Assembly (NCBI GenBank): GCA_027405735.1
Contig: JAPEHQ010000009.1
Span: forward strand, 806,001-870,000
Direction of reading: 5' to 3'
Length of the DNA stretch: 64,000 bases
From: Mucor racemosus
Taxonomy: Eukaryota; Mucoromycota; Mucoromycetes; Mucorales; Mucoraceae
The translations under genes were made by a program, and so were the position numbers. Below are positions 11,216-26,816 of the stretch, piece by piece (the stretch's first letter is position 1; the number at the start of each line of letters is the position of its first letter). The notes beneath the pieces were generated by a model that made no database searches, had not been told where the DNA came from, and worked only from the letters and a program-made list of their open reading frames with translations.

Positions 11216-12205
11216 ATGATGCAGAAATGGCCAGCTTAAAATTGAGAAACCGCATTTGAAATGAGAATAAGTCGAGAAAATACTAAGGTATTGCAATAAT
11301 GATTATTAAGTAAAGTCTACTTTATTTTTCATTCTCTACAAGGATAACTAGGTTTTGGATCGTTGTGAAGACTTTTTTATTTTTTTATAAATTTTGTGAG
11401 AGCACTTTTTCTGTTATAGAGATCCATGAAGGGATGATAGGTATGCAAAACTAGAACCATAGGATAGTACTCATTAGCGTTTATCCAACGAATTTTATCT
11501 CGTAAAAAAATATTGATTTTTCGTCGAGAAACGTGAGATTGAATGATTAATTTTTGGTGATACAAAAAAGGATTCATTTTGGACGAGGATATACAAGGAT
11601 AAATTTTCGGTTTTACAAAAAAAAATTCAAAAAAATGTATATCCCCACGAAAAATAGGGCTACAGCTACGTATAAATACTCATTCTGTAGATAATTTTGT
11701 TGCGCATAATATAAAAACAAAAAAAATTAGGGTTGTATTTGAATGGAGAGTACTTTCTGATCAAAAACCGCTAAAATTTGATACCGAATTTACTATAGAT
11801 TTTATGAGAAAACCATTTTCAAAGCCTACACAGATCGATTCAGAATTAAAAACTGAACCCAAGATATTTAATACGCTAGTTCAACTTACTATGCATTTTT
11901 GTGAGCAATTAAACATACAAGGTTTTTTTTTTGGATTTTTTGGATTTTTTTTCCATTTGAACACTTTTTGAATTGAAGCTCAGTCACATGTGCATATCTG
12001 ATTATACAATTTTATATGGTGATATTCAAAATCGGAGCGTGCCCTCATTTCAATAGATAATCAAGAAATAAAAAATGTAAGGCTATACTTGAGATGCTAC
12101 AGAATATTGACAAAAAAGTTATTTCTATTCAATTTCATTTTTCAGCGAGTATAAAGGCTTCAAAGTGAAACATTGATTCCTCCACTTAAAAATTCAATCT
12201 AAAAT
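11216..12205. repeat. R3 dispersed repeat, copy b
   Basis: Colinear with 976-1975 and, in its last 300 bases, with 1-330. It contains the same minus-strand frame (11377-11577, starting MNPFLYHQKLIIQSH), which has kept its length despite substitutions. Class unknown. Confidence 0.75.
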
Positions 12206-12768
12206 GTCAAATATCAAAACTTACGAAACATGCCCGTCAGCTAAAGTTTGCTCATTTTTTCATGTACTATAACATATCTAGGCTTCATAGATACTTTTTT
12301 TTTTTCGTCTTTCGGGATTTGTCTGATGGTAAATCAAAAAATATTTTATAATTTCTTAAAAATTCAAATCCTGATAAATTTAGAAATCCATTGTCGATTT
12401 TAGGAATCGAATACCATGAAATCCGCAGAAAGTGTTGTTTTTGGCAGAGCACTGAATAATCTACAGAATGTTAAATGCATTTTTCATGCACGATTATCTC
12501 TACTGATTGCTTTTTATATCTTCCGAAACACTACAATTTCATGATAGAATAATCATGATTGTTTATAAATTCCCAAAATATTGTAATAATCTCAGCAATG
12601 ACAAACTGTATATGTATAATTCAAAATAATAGAAAGATTTAATTTGTTGAATAAATCACAAGTTTAAGCTAAAAAAAAATAAAAAAGAAAAATAGTGATA
12701 GTTATATTTTTATAAAAGAAACTATAAGTAGTATATATTAAATTTTATTTGAATAAGATACAAATAAT
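12206..12768. other. Intergenic spacer downstream of the acid phosphatase gene
   Basis: AT-rich and with no recognised feature. The last 150 bases are probably the 3' untranslated region of the minus-strand phosphatase gene. Confidence 0.4.
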
Positions 12769-14185
12769 TTAAGTATGAGTTTCATTATAAGACTTTCCAG
12801 TCAATAAACCTGTGATGGCAGCGTTACTCTTGGGAACATTGGTAACATGAACGTTTTTATAGCCCAAGGTGCTAGCAGCATAATTGTAAACATTGGCAAG
12901 TGTCTTGTTGGTATCTTGACGACCCAAGTTTCCAAGGTCCCAATTATACTAAAGAAAATTATATTAATATTTTTGAAACTGATAAAAATAAAAATGATTA
13001 TTATTTTACCTCAACAGTACTGAGGGAAGAGAAATCTAGAGTTACATAGTTATTAATAGCTATTAATAGGATAGATCTTGTCTTTAATTATTCAAACTTA
13101 CGAGTGTAAAAAGTGGAATCAGTGGTACCCTTGAGTTTAGCAGGGATATTACCTAAAAGAAGAGACCATACTTGGTTTCTCTTTGAAGCACTAGCATTCT
13201 ATTTTACATATTTCCATAAATATCAGTACATACAACAAATCGAGTATTTGATAGTATACCTCATCAAAAGTAATTAAGATAAGGGTCTTGCTCAGAAGAT
13301 TGGAATTGTTCAAAGTGTTCTTATAAAAGGTGGTAAGCCAGTTACCAGCATAAGCAGCAGATGTATCTATGTTACATGAGATTTTTTTAAGTTATAATGT
13401 TTTGATATATAACTGTGTTTTGTCTTACCATGACCATCATTCAACATATTAGGAGTGTAACTATGATTGGAATGATCGCACAAAATATAAGTTACGTGAA
13501 TATGTTATAAGTCAATTATATGTGTAACTTACAACATCCAGTTAGGAAGAGCATCGGCAGCAATGTCCTTTGTAAATTGATCATCTAATCATCGATATAG
13601 TTAATATATATATATATATATATATATATAACTATTTACACACGTAAATATCTATGCATTACCTCCAACAATATTCTTTGCACGAGTAGCATTCAAACCG
13701 ACAGAATCAAAGATAACAGCTGGATTATGTTTACGAACATATTCACCAGATTTGTAACCAGTGTAGCCAACAGAGGGAATACCTTCTTGGTATACTTTCC
13801 AAGTCAAGCCCTTCTTTTCCAAAAGATCAAAAATGGAAGTAATATTGGCAGGAATATTGTAATAATCATCATTATTAATGCCAAAGTTATCACCACCAGT
13901 AGCAGCAACATAGTTGGGCTCAGATGGATGAGTAATAGCGTTGAAATTATCCAACAAAATACCGTGCTTCAAGAGATTGGTAAAACCAGCAGTTTTGGAA
14001 ATGGTAGAATAATCTTGATTTTCAAACCAAATCTGAAGAATGTGATCGAAAGCTTTACCTTTAGGAGCAGTATGCTTATGGCTACTATGATCAGTGCATC
14101 TACGGCTATTATGAACCGTAAGACAATTAGCCATACCAACAGCAGCGACGACTGTAACAAGAGAATTAAGAGCAATTTGAACCAT
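12769..14185 (-). CDS. Secreted acid phosphatase (phosphoesterase family)
   Basis: Seven exons: 14185-13663, 13584-13533, 13460-13429, 13366-13260, 13198-13102, 13059-13010 and 12948-12769. They total 1041 nt, giving 346 residues, and every junction is GT-AG. Residues 1-21 form a signal peptide. IWFENQDYS (about 52-60) and ITHPSEPNYVAATGGD (about 84-99) are the hallmark N-terminal blocks of the acid phosphatase/phospholipase-C-like phosphoesterase family. NMLNDGHD and LILITFDE follow in the expected order. The product should hydrolyse phosphomonoesters outside the cell or in the wall for phosphate scavenging. The protein ends NETHT. Regulation by phosphate is likely for the family but no site was identified. 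An (AT)n tract lies in intron 1. Confidence 0.88.
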
Positions 14186-14436
14186 GATGATTTGAATAAT
14201 GATTTTTGTTTAGTTCGTGCGTGAGTATTTATATGAAACAGGATGAAAGATGAAAGATTTGCAGGTGTTTGCATCCTTACAAATTGATTGGGATGTACTT
14301 AAAGCTTAGGTTAACCCGAAAAACGTGTGCCATTGTGTAACTTTTTTTAATCAGGATAAATAAACCAAAAGTAGATAATATAGTTAATAAAGTAGCATTG
14401 ACCTTTTTTTATTTATATTTATATACGATTATAATA

Positions 14437-17400
14437 TTATACCAAGATCTCAAATTCTTCTTTGAGAGCCTTCACTTGAATAAAAACATCATTAATACGT
14501 TGATCCAATTCAGATGTAAATACTAATGTTTCGAGTGTTGTCATGAAACCACCGCACTCTTTGTAATGCTATTAAAAAAAAAAGTTAGTTGAAGTATTCG
14601 TGTTCAAATCGATTGGTCTATGTATTACCACACGAAGCATTTCTCTAAACCAACCAAATACCCATCGATATGTCCAATTTGATTCCGGTTGTGCATTTGA
14701 ATTAATAAGTTCTTGAAGAACTTGAGTGAATTTTTGATATACTGCCATGAAAACTTCCTTTTGTTCTCTTGATACAGATGCAAGTGAATTTTCTACAATA
14801 CGCAAAGAATCAAGTTCCTGTTGTTCTTCTGCTTCTGCCACTAGTTCAATTAAAACTATTAAATATCTCTTTTTCGTCCTACGTTAATATTTATAAAACT
14901 TACACTCATTATGCTCTGATTCGGCACGTTTAAGTTTATTGGCAGTATGAAGGCTTTGGAAGCTATCAAGTTTTGCCTTGACTTGTACAACACGAGAGTT
15001 GACTTTACTTAATGTATTTTTCAAGATCTCCCAGATGAATGCTCTAAATAATATGATTAATTCTCAATCGGATAAATGTTTTTTTTTTTGGTGTAATCTT
15101 TTCTTGTACCTTCCAACAAATTGCAATTGATTCGATTCAAATACCCAATTTATAACAGATGCAGGATCAATAACACGATAGTTTAATAATTTATCCAGCA
15201 AAATACCCAAGAATTGTGTATTATGCTCCCAGAATGATGCAACAATTTGAACTGTATGAAGACGACCTTCAGGTGTCGAATTTACAAATCTTAAAACATC
15301 CAAATATCTCTCAACAACGTTAAGAATATGAGAGAAACTTTTAGATCCTACCAACAATAAACATTGCACAAACATTTCACGAACACGTTGAGTTTGCATT
15401 TGTTCATCAACTCCTGTCGCCTTGACTTCTTCCTTGTATTTATCGAGAATAACTCGGACTTCATCTGCAGTCTTCTTGGTACGCAAACTTTCAATGATCA
15501 CCTTGGCTTGGGCATGCAAAGGATCTTTAATATCTTTATAAGCAAAATTGGGTGCAGGAGGTGCAGAAGGTACTAAAGCATGGAATTCTTCGGGGAGAAT
15601 AGACTTGATGCGTTCATAATAACTAAGACGGATCTCTTTTTCTAATGTCTCGCGAATGAAACAAGCTTGAGGATGGTTAGGATCTACAGTTAAAACAGTA
15701 GACCAAGATTTCCAATCCCATTGGAAGCCAAAATTACTCAAATGATGAGAGAACCAGCTCCAAAGACGAGAAATACATTCAACATCCATATAAGCTAATC
15801 GATCAAATAAGGTCTTGATACCTCTACCCAAGGCCATAGGGAAAGTTCCACTTTCTGCTCTGCAAAGTTCAATGAATACACATGAATAAAAGACTTGACG
15901 AACAGGAGGGAGAGGAAGACGAAGCATTTGTGAGAAAATAGCCTATAAACAATAATTCAGTATATAATCAACCACATTTAGTGTTATTTGCCATTTTTAC
16001 CTCGACCAACAAGTCTGATAAATTCCACTTTCCAGAATCAGTATCTTCTTCCATAGGCTCGGCTTTGACAGATTCAGATTTATCGGCGTCATCTGAAGAA
16101 TTTGCAGGAGCAGGTGGTGAAGTTTTGAAGAAATGAGGATCAAAGCTGGTAGAGATACTTAAAAGATAACGAGCACAATCTTTACGATTAACCTCAAATA
16201 AATTCATAGTATCAGAAATGATTTCCTGTAAAAGAAAATATTCAATGCTTTGATGGTTGGGGATATTAGGTAATGAATTTCCTTCCTCATCGACTAAAAG
16301 TCTCATTGTTGAAACTGGGCCGATATACTCCATGCTGGGAGTGTGATTTGGTACTGTAACTCGAGGAACATCATGTTGAAGTGCAGCAGTAAATTCTTTA
16401 TCAAACCATCTATATGGTTTAGGGAAAAAGGGTAACTGTAAATGTGAATTTAGCAACAGATAATTATGCAGAAATTACTCGACAAAATACTTACATCCCA
16501 AGATCTACCTTGAAGTTCTTGAGTGAGTGCCCAAATATGTGCCAAAAGCTATGTACAAATGTTCTGTAAATTCCAATTTTAACTCTCTTAATAACAAAAA
16601 CTCACATCTTCCTTTGCAGAATCATATTGAACACCATTATATTGCTTCAAAATATTGAGAACAGGTACATCACCTCTACGTTGCATATAAATTTCAATTT
16701 TTTTGAAAATTTGATCCAAATCTGCAGGGCAACGTTCGCTCAATTCTTTCCCACACCAAGGGATAGTTGATAAGATGATATAAACAACACAATCCAAACG
16801 CTGACGGAGTTGATTAGGTTGATCCATAACAGCTAATAAATCGTTTAAAAGATTGCAGTACATTGTAGGTAAAATGACATTGGCATTGACGAGTTCGGCA
16901 TAAAACCTTAAAAATTGCTTCAATTTAAACCAATTTGTTTCTGCGATGGTTTGTTCCAAAGTTTTGTTGAATTCTTCCATTAATTTACCAGCAACTTCGT
17001 GATTAGATGCGTTCAATAAACCTATTAATGCACCATAAACAGGAGCTTTGGCTGGAAGCTCAGTAACACTATAATGTAGAGTTTTAATGTCTCTTTTTTC
17101 TTCCATCAATAAAGATCCAATAGTCTATTTACCATGCTTTCAAGGTATCTTGGACAGTGGTGGGATATTTGGAGTAATCATTATCCAAGATATTCTTCAT
17201 TTTGGTCAAATTCACTTGCAAATCGGGTGTAATCTAGCGTGCATATAATTTTCTCATTTAATAAACGAATTGTCATCTTTAAGGCTAATTATATATCTAT
17301 TCACCTTATCTCCAATCTTGATAATCAATCCTTTTAAACGGATTTCAATATCTTCCATTTCATCTTCCTTACTCTCAGGAGGAGGAGGACGATCATAGGG

Positions 17401-17697
17401 ACGACGTTGATAATTGTTGTTGTTGTTATTGTTGTAATTATTTCGTCTGTTATCTACAAAATACACACAGTTAAACCAAGATAAAATAAAAGCTTTTTCA
17501 TGCAATACCTCTGTAACGATTGGGTCCACCTCCAGCTCCACTATTTCCTCCACCTCGATAGCGATTTCCACCACCTATTAGAACGACATGTCAGTTTCTC
17601 AATTGACACATTTAAATAAAGCTCATAATTTACCTTCATGACGAGGTCTATATCCTCTGTTGTCACCTCTGTTGTCGCCTCTATTATCGTAACTCAT
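14437..17697 (-). CDS. Nuclear cap-binding protein subunit 1 (CBP80)
   Basis: Eleven exons (17697-17634, 17574-17509, 17453-17305, 17233-17133, 17068-16606, 16548-16495, 16435-16001, 15942-15110, 15043-14904, 14840-14629, 14568-14437) total 2649 nt, giving 882 residues. The N-terminus carries Arg/Gly-rich repeats and an asparagine run. The MIF4G-like helical domain follows (APVYGALIGLLN, WFKLKQFLRFYAELVNANVI), and then the second and third helical domains (PYRWFDKEFTAALQHDVPR, RVIDPASVINWVFES, WTYRWVFGWFREMLR). CBP80 pairs with CBP20 on the 5' cap of nuclear RNA and supports splicing, export and the pioneer round of translation. An in-frame ATG at about 17107 lies inside intron 4 and is not a start. 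The RGG tail is an addition to the animal form and could bind RNA. Confidence 0.92.
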
Positions 17698-19734
17698 GAT
17701 GTTATAACTTGAAATGCTATAAAGAAACGCGTTTTTAAAGCAACATTCAAATGAAAAAAACTTACATCGAGTTTAATTTAACGTCACATACTTTGCTTTC
17801 TCTTCAGGCGGCAATCAATTTCGTCTGATCCAGTTGAAAGCTCTACAATGATCATGATAATGAAAAAATCTGAAAGTAGGCAACATGCTATGGAAATCGA
17901 TCCAAATGATAATAAACCTTTAAATGAGTGCTGTGTATTTGGTAAAATTCTTAAAAGACGCAATAGATATATTACACTTTGTTTGCATATGCAAAAATGA
18001 TGGACGATTTATGCTTCATTTTATACACTTTTTTTCTAAATTTTGATTTTATTTACTTGCTATTATAAGTTCAATGATAGATTGCAAACCATAATGTTTG
18101 TTGTTGTCTCACGCATATCCGGATACACTATACCAACAGCCTGTCAAAATTGCATTTTAGCGGCCTATGAAATGAAAACTTTTGTATAGGTAACATGCTC
18201 TTCTCATGTTTCACCGGATTTTTCAAGGCGATAAAATTAAGACAAAAGTCTGAAGCTTGGCTTGATATTGTAATGCTAGCTATTGCACATCTAATAAAAT
18301 TATCTGCTTAAAAAATGAACAATTTTTGATGGAGATACATGAGAAAGCGCATACAATTTGTCCGAATTTTTTATGGGTGATTTCTCATTTTGGGAGAAAA
18401 CTCCAACATTAAAAAACTAACAAAAATGGTTTTTCTCCACGAAAAATGGCTCAATGGTTGCAAATCAAACTATAATATGTAGCTATTTATTTTGATTATT
18501 ATTATAACTTTTTTTTCCGGCAAATTTATTTGAAAAAGTGGATTTTCAGGCCAAAAATGTCATTTTTCGTGTTGAATTTCACAAAATATTTGTTTATTAA
18601 TCTTTTCCTAATAACCGTGAGTATTGAATATCGATGCAGTTAAAATTCCATATAAAAACATTATTAATACTATCTCAAATCATTTTACGTTTTGCTGCGC
18701 ATTGCCACATCTAAGCTTCCATTAGTTTTTCTAGCACTAAATCCATATTTAGAGTTGAGAGTTTGAAAATGTAATAGTTTTGATAAGGATTTTACGAATA
18801 AAAATATATATATAATTTAAAAATAATTCTCTACATATTACAATTCAAAAATGTACTAAACTGTTTGTTAAATATTGAGTAAAAACTTTTTGAATTCACA
18901 GTGTATAATAAATGCGAAAAAAAATCCTTCATAAAGAGTACCTAATCAACTGATAAGATTTATACCGTGTAAATACGCAAACATGCGACTAAATAAAATA
19001 TAGTTACTAGCGATAGGATGCATTTTTGCATTCGTTTTATTACTAATGATTTAGGAAATGCTCAAACAAAAATATTTTCAAAATTTGGCAGCAAATTATA
19101 TAGATAGCGTGCATATATAGTAGTAACCCGTCAAAATTTTACATTTTTTGAGAATTTAAGAAGTATCCATTAGTAGATAATGCAGTCAACTATTTATTTT
19201 ATTAGCAACTGCTGCCCATCTAATAAAGTAACTCATTCAAGAAACAATAGTTTACGGTTTTCTGGTAGTTTTTCTAGTAGTTTTTCTGGTATTTGTTGCT
19301 TCTTGCAGTTATTATTAAACCAATTTTTGAAAAACAATTGCGAAACACTTTGCATTGCAACCTTGATTATGCACAAGAAGAACGTTTACTTATTAATTTC
19401 GGTAGTTATCATTGGCATATGCCGATTTTGGCTGAATTAGCGCTGTTTCTACGTTTAAATGGCTTGCTGAGCCATAAATCCCACTTAGAAAAGGGCTCAC
19501 TTGATTCCTACGTTTAACTGGCAAACTAATAAGATGCTAAAAATATAGACCTAGCTACTGTTACATTTGTAGTATATATTCTAGAATTGCAGGCCATTTG
19601 GATCAATATTCATTGATTGCAAGCATTTTGTAGTTTTTCTATTCTTTTTTAAGCAGAGGAAGAGGTGGTTTCACTCAAAAACATGTGCTCTACTCCTTCA
19701 AAAACAGCCGTTAGCTAATGAAATTAAGGTATGT
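17698..19734. other. Long AT-rich intergenic region
   Basis: No gene was recognised. The first 150 bases are probably the CBP80 promoter and 5' untranslated region. Related short words recur within it: 'attagtttttctag' near 18722 and 20194, and 'catctaataaa' near 18288 and 19206. This suggests old repeats. Open frames at 19180-19517 are short, overlapping and of unconvincing composition. Confidence 0.45.
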
Positions 19735-19960
19735 TATTTGTTTATTCTCTGCGCATTAAATGCAATTTAAAAATTCAATCTCGAACCATTATTTGATTTC
19801 TTAAAATTTTTCAAAAAACATTTGAAACAACCCATACAGCACAAAATAATTTAAAGAAGCGCGCGTTTTTATTTTCCCAATTTCACATCAACTCGGGGGA
19901 GGCTGAAGTTTTTTAATTCTGTGGATCAATACTAGAAGTATCTGCTATGTTCTCTAAATC
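19735..19960 (+). repeat. R5 dispersed repeat
   Basis: Similar to 2395-2605 on the same strand and to 56150-56470 on the opposite strand, sharing 'gaaccattatttgatt' and 'caaaaaacatttgaaacaa'. The upstream 19560-19734 also matches the 56290-56470 side in inverted order ('ttggatcaatattcattgatt'). Non-coding. Confidence 0.5.
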
Positions 19961-20214
19961 ATTATAAATATCCTCACACTTTTTCAATTATTTTGAATCT
20001 CCAAAAAACTTTTGTAATAAAACTTTAGCTGATTATTGAGAGTTATATGTAGATAATGATTATTGTCGGTTTTCGAGGATATTAAACAGCCAATTTTGAA
20101 GCCAATTCCATTTCTAACTCACATTGAAATGTAATTCTTATAAATAGTCTTTTAAACCAAGACCTAGAAGCTCTTGGTTCTTTCTTTTACCATTAGTTTT
20201 TCTAGTAATAAAGC

Positions 20215-20760
20215 CTACGTTCTCCATGATAAATGTTACTAGTCTTTATTATTATTCTTTCTATAAATAAGATTTTATGTGTTCATAAATTCTCAATTAG
20301 TATAGCTTAATATTTTGCAGAGATATGAAGGCTCAAATTTTCTAATTTTTAGCAGTGAAATACGTGTAAAAATCTGAAACATCAGCACTGAAAAATTAAC
20401 ACGAACTGCAAAAAAATAGGATGTTTCCGGGTACTTGTTTTTGGATTAAAGGTGCTCATCTCAGATATATTTGCATATAACTTTCTTTTGGTGTTATTTA
20501 GTGAAAAAAAATTAGAGCAGAGATGAAAAGTGAGACCCAGTTTTCAAGGAAAAAGTAGTGAATTTTACGTATTTTTGAGTCTTTCGTGAGATATAGAATA
20601 AATTTAGGAAAAGGTAGCATAATGCGACCAATTCATATCTGTTTAGTAATGTATAAGGTATACCCTAAGTTACAGAAAAGAGGGTGTGCTCTAATTTTGA
20701 AGATTGAAAACTACGAAAAAAATTCAAATTTTTGAAATTCAAATTTTGCTTAACCGGATA
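20215..20760 (-). repeat. R2 dispersed repeat
   Basis: Inverted counterpart of about 47400-47640, sharing 'ttttgaagattgaaaa', 'ctgtttagtaatgt' and a block around 'gaattttacgtatttttgag'. It adds to the R2 family seen at 2, 28, 39 and 47 kb. Confidence 0.55.
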
Positions 20761-21258
20761 ACCTAGCTTACAAGTAAAGATTTTCAAGCCGTAGCATTAT
20801 TAGCATCTATCTCTGTTTTGTATTTGATTTATCGAATAAGCACTTGAATACATACGCTTTATTTCTTTAATATAGCAATTCTATGGAGAGTGTAGCTCCA
20901 AGCATTAGAAGTGTGCCAAGGCATCAAAATTGAGATTCAAACTTTTCTGTGGTATTTAAGCAGGTAACGTCGAATTTAAAGCATTGAATTTGATTTCAAT
21001 ATTAAGTAAAGTAGTAGTATATTATTCTTTGCGCTAAATATTAGGAATGATTAGATAGGCAACATCAATACCCTAGTAGATATTGCTCTATACCACATTC
21101 TCAGCCATCATATTATCAACATTACGTTATATGACAATGGCATGACTGCTGTGCTACATAAATTCAGGCAATTAAATTATAATTATCGTTTTCAAAAACA
21201 AGCCTCGTCGCCTCACAGCAAATCAATACGCAACATTCCAGCAGGAAGATTAGAAATT

Positions 21259-22584
21259 ATGGAGGACACAAGGAAAAGATCTTTGAAAAATGCATCACAA
21301 CTGCCAGATGCAAAGAAGTCAAAATCAACCAGTACCAAGGATTCAACATCCCCTATTAAAGAACGACTCACTGTTAAAAGTGCTCGTGGTAATAAATTAG
21401 TTTTACCAAAAAGAAGAGTAAAGACGCAAGTGCCCAAAGAAGAAGAAGATCCAAAAGAGACTATTTCTGAAGCTACAATTCAAGAAGTCAAGACAGGAAA
21501 GTTACCTGAAAAAAATTGTATGTAAAAGACCAAAATAATCATCAGATTTCCCCTATATATTAACTATATTCTGAAGGTTTTGAATGCCCATTTTGTGGAG
21601 ATGCAATTTATCCACCCTATCCCCCTAAACTGAACCGGGTGATCAAGAAATTAAAGAAGAATCAAATCCAATATGAAAAAGAACAAAAGGAAGCCTATGA
21701 GCTAGAAGTAATTGAATGTGAAAAGAACAATATGTTTGTTATGCCATTTATTTTGCAATCTATTGGTATGTCAAACAACGATAAAAGATTTATTTGTAGA
21801 ACACATCAAATTGAATTGGTGTTCAAACCGATGGCTATAGAAAAGGGATATCCTCAACAGATCGATTTTAATGTTATTCCCGATAGAATAGCTTTGTTTC
21901 AAGATGAAATCCTGGGTATTATTGAACGTAAAGTGCCCAGTACTTATTTAGATGCTGCTTATGATCGTATGGAGAAATTGGGCATGAAGGCAAGGAGTGC
22001 TAAACAGTTGCTTGCTATTTTTGAAGAGTTCAAGGTAAGGACATTTCAAAATCTTGAGAAGATTTACATTAACTAACACTACAGATAAGCCTGGATATTA
22101 TGGTGTTAAAGGAGCAGATGTAATAATGCAAGCACTATTCACATTAGTTTTGGAAACATCTATTGTTAATATAAACAATGTCAAACCTTTGACACCTATT
22201 GAATTTATTCAACAAATTTTGGTTCCTGAAACAGGTATTAGACTAATTCGACAAGATCGCGATGGAAAGATTGATTTGGAAGAAGCCAAGCAAATCATGA
22301 AGGAAAGCGAAGAATATGGTAGCATTGTTTATTATAAAGCTAAAAAGGAGAAGACGACGGAAAATGAGAAGCAAGAAGCTCTAGCTAAAGAAGAGCAAGA
22401 TGAAGAGAAGCCTTCTGAAAATATTATCTTTTCTGCTCAACTGTCAACACCCTCTCAAGCAAATGCTGAAGATGATGATCAAGATCAGCCTGACGATTTA
22501 TTCTCGTCTCAATTGTCAATGGCTTCTCAAGGAGATGAGCCTGATGATCTAGTGTCCTCTCAAATGTCTGAATCTCAGGAATAG
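21259..22584 (+). CDS. RTC4-like domain protein
   Basis: Three exons: 21259-21517, 21577-22034 and 22090-22584 (404 codons including stop). An upstream in-frame ATG at 21142 would add 39 residues; MEDTRKRSLK at 21259 looks the better start. A basic, Ser/Thr-rich N-terminus precedes a C-x2-C pair (FECPFCGD). Then comes the RTC4 domain: RFICRTHQIELVF, PSTYLDAAYDRMEKLG and, across the second splice, KPGYYGVKGADVIMQ. RTC4 in yeast was named for a genetic effect on telomere capping; its biochemical role is not settled. The tail is acidic with repeated FSSQLS/SSQMSE-type segments that look like phosphorylation sites. The second intron must use the AAG acceptor ending at 22089; the CAG five bases earlier shifts the frame. 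Confidence 0.8.
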
Positions 22585-23026
22585 CTCATAGAAAAGTAGA
22601 ATATTATAATGTTTTATAAAAAATTTTATGTTTTATATCATTTGATTCAGATTATACCTCATGCAATGACTCAAATAAACAGCATAATAAGGAGAGCATT
22701 CAGGCTTTTACATGTCCCTCCACAAGCATGCTATATATGTGTATTACTAATGATATTTAGGCAAAAAAAAAATACTAAAATACGGCCAACATTTTAATAA
22801 ATGCTTCAACGTTAATTTTTTGTCGAAATTCGGATTCTTAGATTCGAAAAGAATTCTGTAAGATTGATTAATGCGACGATGCGATGAATTAAATTGCGGG
22901 GCTATAATTTCTAAATTCAGGGGTAAAAAATACCTGAAACAGCTAGATGATGGTGTTGTAAAACTAAATACATTCAATAAAAATAGGGCATATTTATTAA
23001 TTCGGATTATTATTCATTAAAGAAAA
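22585..23026. other. Convergent 3' intergenic region
   Basis: It lies between the ends of the plus-strand RTC4-like gene and the minus-strand protease gene. AT-rich, with AATAAA-like words for both directions near 22800 and 22977. No gene was seen. Confidence 0.5.
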
Positions 23027-25398
<2,372 letters not shown>

Positions 25399-26012
25399 TC
25401 AAATAGCAATAATATTTTATAAATATATATATATAAAGAGAGAATGCTTTTTAATAATATACAAGGTCGAAGATAAAATGCTGGTAAAATGTTTAAGGCC
25501 GGCAATGAGAATGGACAAGTTTTGCTAGATGCACAACATTCAAGAAAATCAAGAAAAAGATGACGTTGGATTTTATGGCGCATTGGAAAATGAGCTCAAC
25601 TGATCGCATATTGTAAAAGTTGCACAAAATACACACATTTTGTGTAGTGACACAAATGTATCGAAACCGGGTAAGGTCGGGTCATTTGAGCTATTTTATT
25701 CAATGAGGTACAAGAAAAAAAAGTCTATTTCTGTAAAATCAAATTGAATTGAGGTTATTTTGCCTTTGGAATTGTAATTTACAGTAAGAATAAATCGCTA
25801 TTGAACGCCCGAAATTTGCTCACATTTGAAGAAATCTATTAGGTTGTTTCCTCTTCTTCTTCTTCTTCTTCTTTCCTCCTTTCTTTTTCGCCAACATTTA
25901 TAATTATACGACATTTCAAATAAGCCAGCATTCTATAATAAGCAATAATTTCTTTTTTTTTATAATTAATTTATGAATCAAACCAATATTAATCAATACA
26001 ACAATAATTTCA
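25399..26012. promoter_or_regulatory. Divergent promoter region with pyrimidine tract
   Basis: About 600 bases between two divergently transcribed genes. A TTC/CTT-rich pyrimidine tract at 25851-25890 precedes the plus-strand gene at 26013, a common core-promoter feature in fungi. No specific factor site is claimed. Confidence 0.4.
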
Positions 26013-26816
26013 ATGACTTTGGTTGCAATTTACTACAGTCCTGCTTCGACCAATTCCACTAGTTCAAAGGTCAAGACAACGACCATTAATTCAAACTTTA
26101 CTAGTAAATGGAAAAAGGGAATTGCTTTATTATCATCAAAATATTCTCATAAAAGAAAATTTCAATGTTCGCCCACGACAGTTGCAGCTGCCACCGAAAA
26201 AGTTCTTTGCCATAAAAACAATAATCACCATAATAATAATATCAAATGTGAAGACCTTACAGCAAAAGAATTTGCAAAGATGACGGGAATTAAAATCAAA
26301 TCTGAAGAGGACATTGAGATTGATGATGAAATGATCGAGTATGCATCAGTTACAGCCACTGCACCAGCACATCAGCAACAACATTATCTAACAACCTCCA
26401 TTGTTGACGAACCTATGATGACTCAAATGACATCTGTTTCTACACGAACAGCACTCTCAAGTAAAAGTTGCCACCAAATTTGGGATTCCGATTTTTGGCA
26501 GTGTAACCTTGATAATAATAACAACAAATTAATGAAAACCAATACAAATACCACATCTAGCACTACAAAAACAACAAATAATAATAATAATAATAACAAT
26601 GATACCCTATTTATATCAAGACTTCGCTCATCTTCTTCAACTACTGATAATAATAATATGACAGTACCTGGCGTTATTCAAAAGGGTAGATTTAAAATCG
26701 TGGTAGGACAAGATGATTGTTGCGAACCTGTAACCCAACATCATCATGTCGTACTTGAATGGAAACGTAAACGATCTGATTCCTCATCCACTAATATAAC
26801 AACCAAAAAGAAATAA
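26013..26816 (+). CDS. Hypothetical low-complexity protein
   Basis: An uninterrupted 267-codon frame after a pyrimidine-rich stretch, followed by a T-rich 3' region. No domain was recognised. It has basic and Ser/Thr-rich ends, histidine and asparagine runs (about residues 70-75 and 190-197), an acidic patch (KSEEDIEIDDEMIEY) and a more conserved-looking core, VPGVIQKGRFKIVVGQDD, near the C-terminus. The C-terminal KRKRSD is a possible nuclear localisation signal. The length, codon texture and absence of introns in a repeat-free 2 kb support a real gene. It could be a regulatory protein, but nothing in the sequence proves it. Confidence 0.6.
   Translation: MTLVAIYYSPASTNSTSSKVKTTTINSNFTSKWKKGIALLSSKYSHKRKFQCSPTTVAAATEKVLCHKNNNHHNNNIKCEDLTAKEFAKMTGIKIKSEEDIEIDDEMIEYASVTATAPAHQQQHYLTTSIVDEPMMTQMTSVSTRTALSSKSCHQIWDSDFWQCNLDNNNNKLMKTNTNTTSSTTKTTNNNNNNNNDTLFISRLRSSSSTTDNNNMTVPGVIQKGRFKIVVGQDDCCEPVTQHHHVVLEWKRKRSDSSSTNITTKKK

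Noticed and set aside
16588..17109. Independent start of a protein at the ATG near 17107
   Set aside because: The first residues are intron 4 of the CBP80 gene; removing the intron joins KAC to VTELPAKAP in frame.
22021..22100. Frameshift in the RTC4-like gene
   Set aside because: It appeared only when the CAG acceptor at 22084 was used; the AAG acceptor ending at 22089 restores the frame and the family consensus, so the gene is taken as intact.
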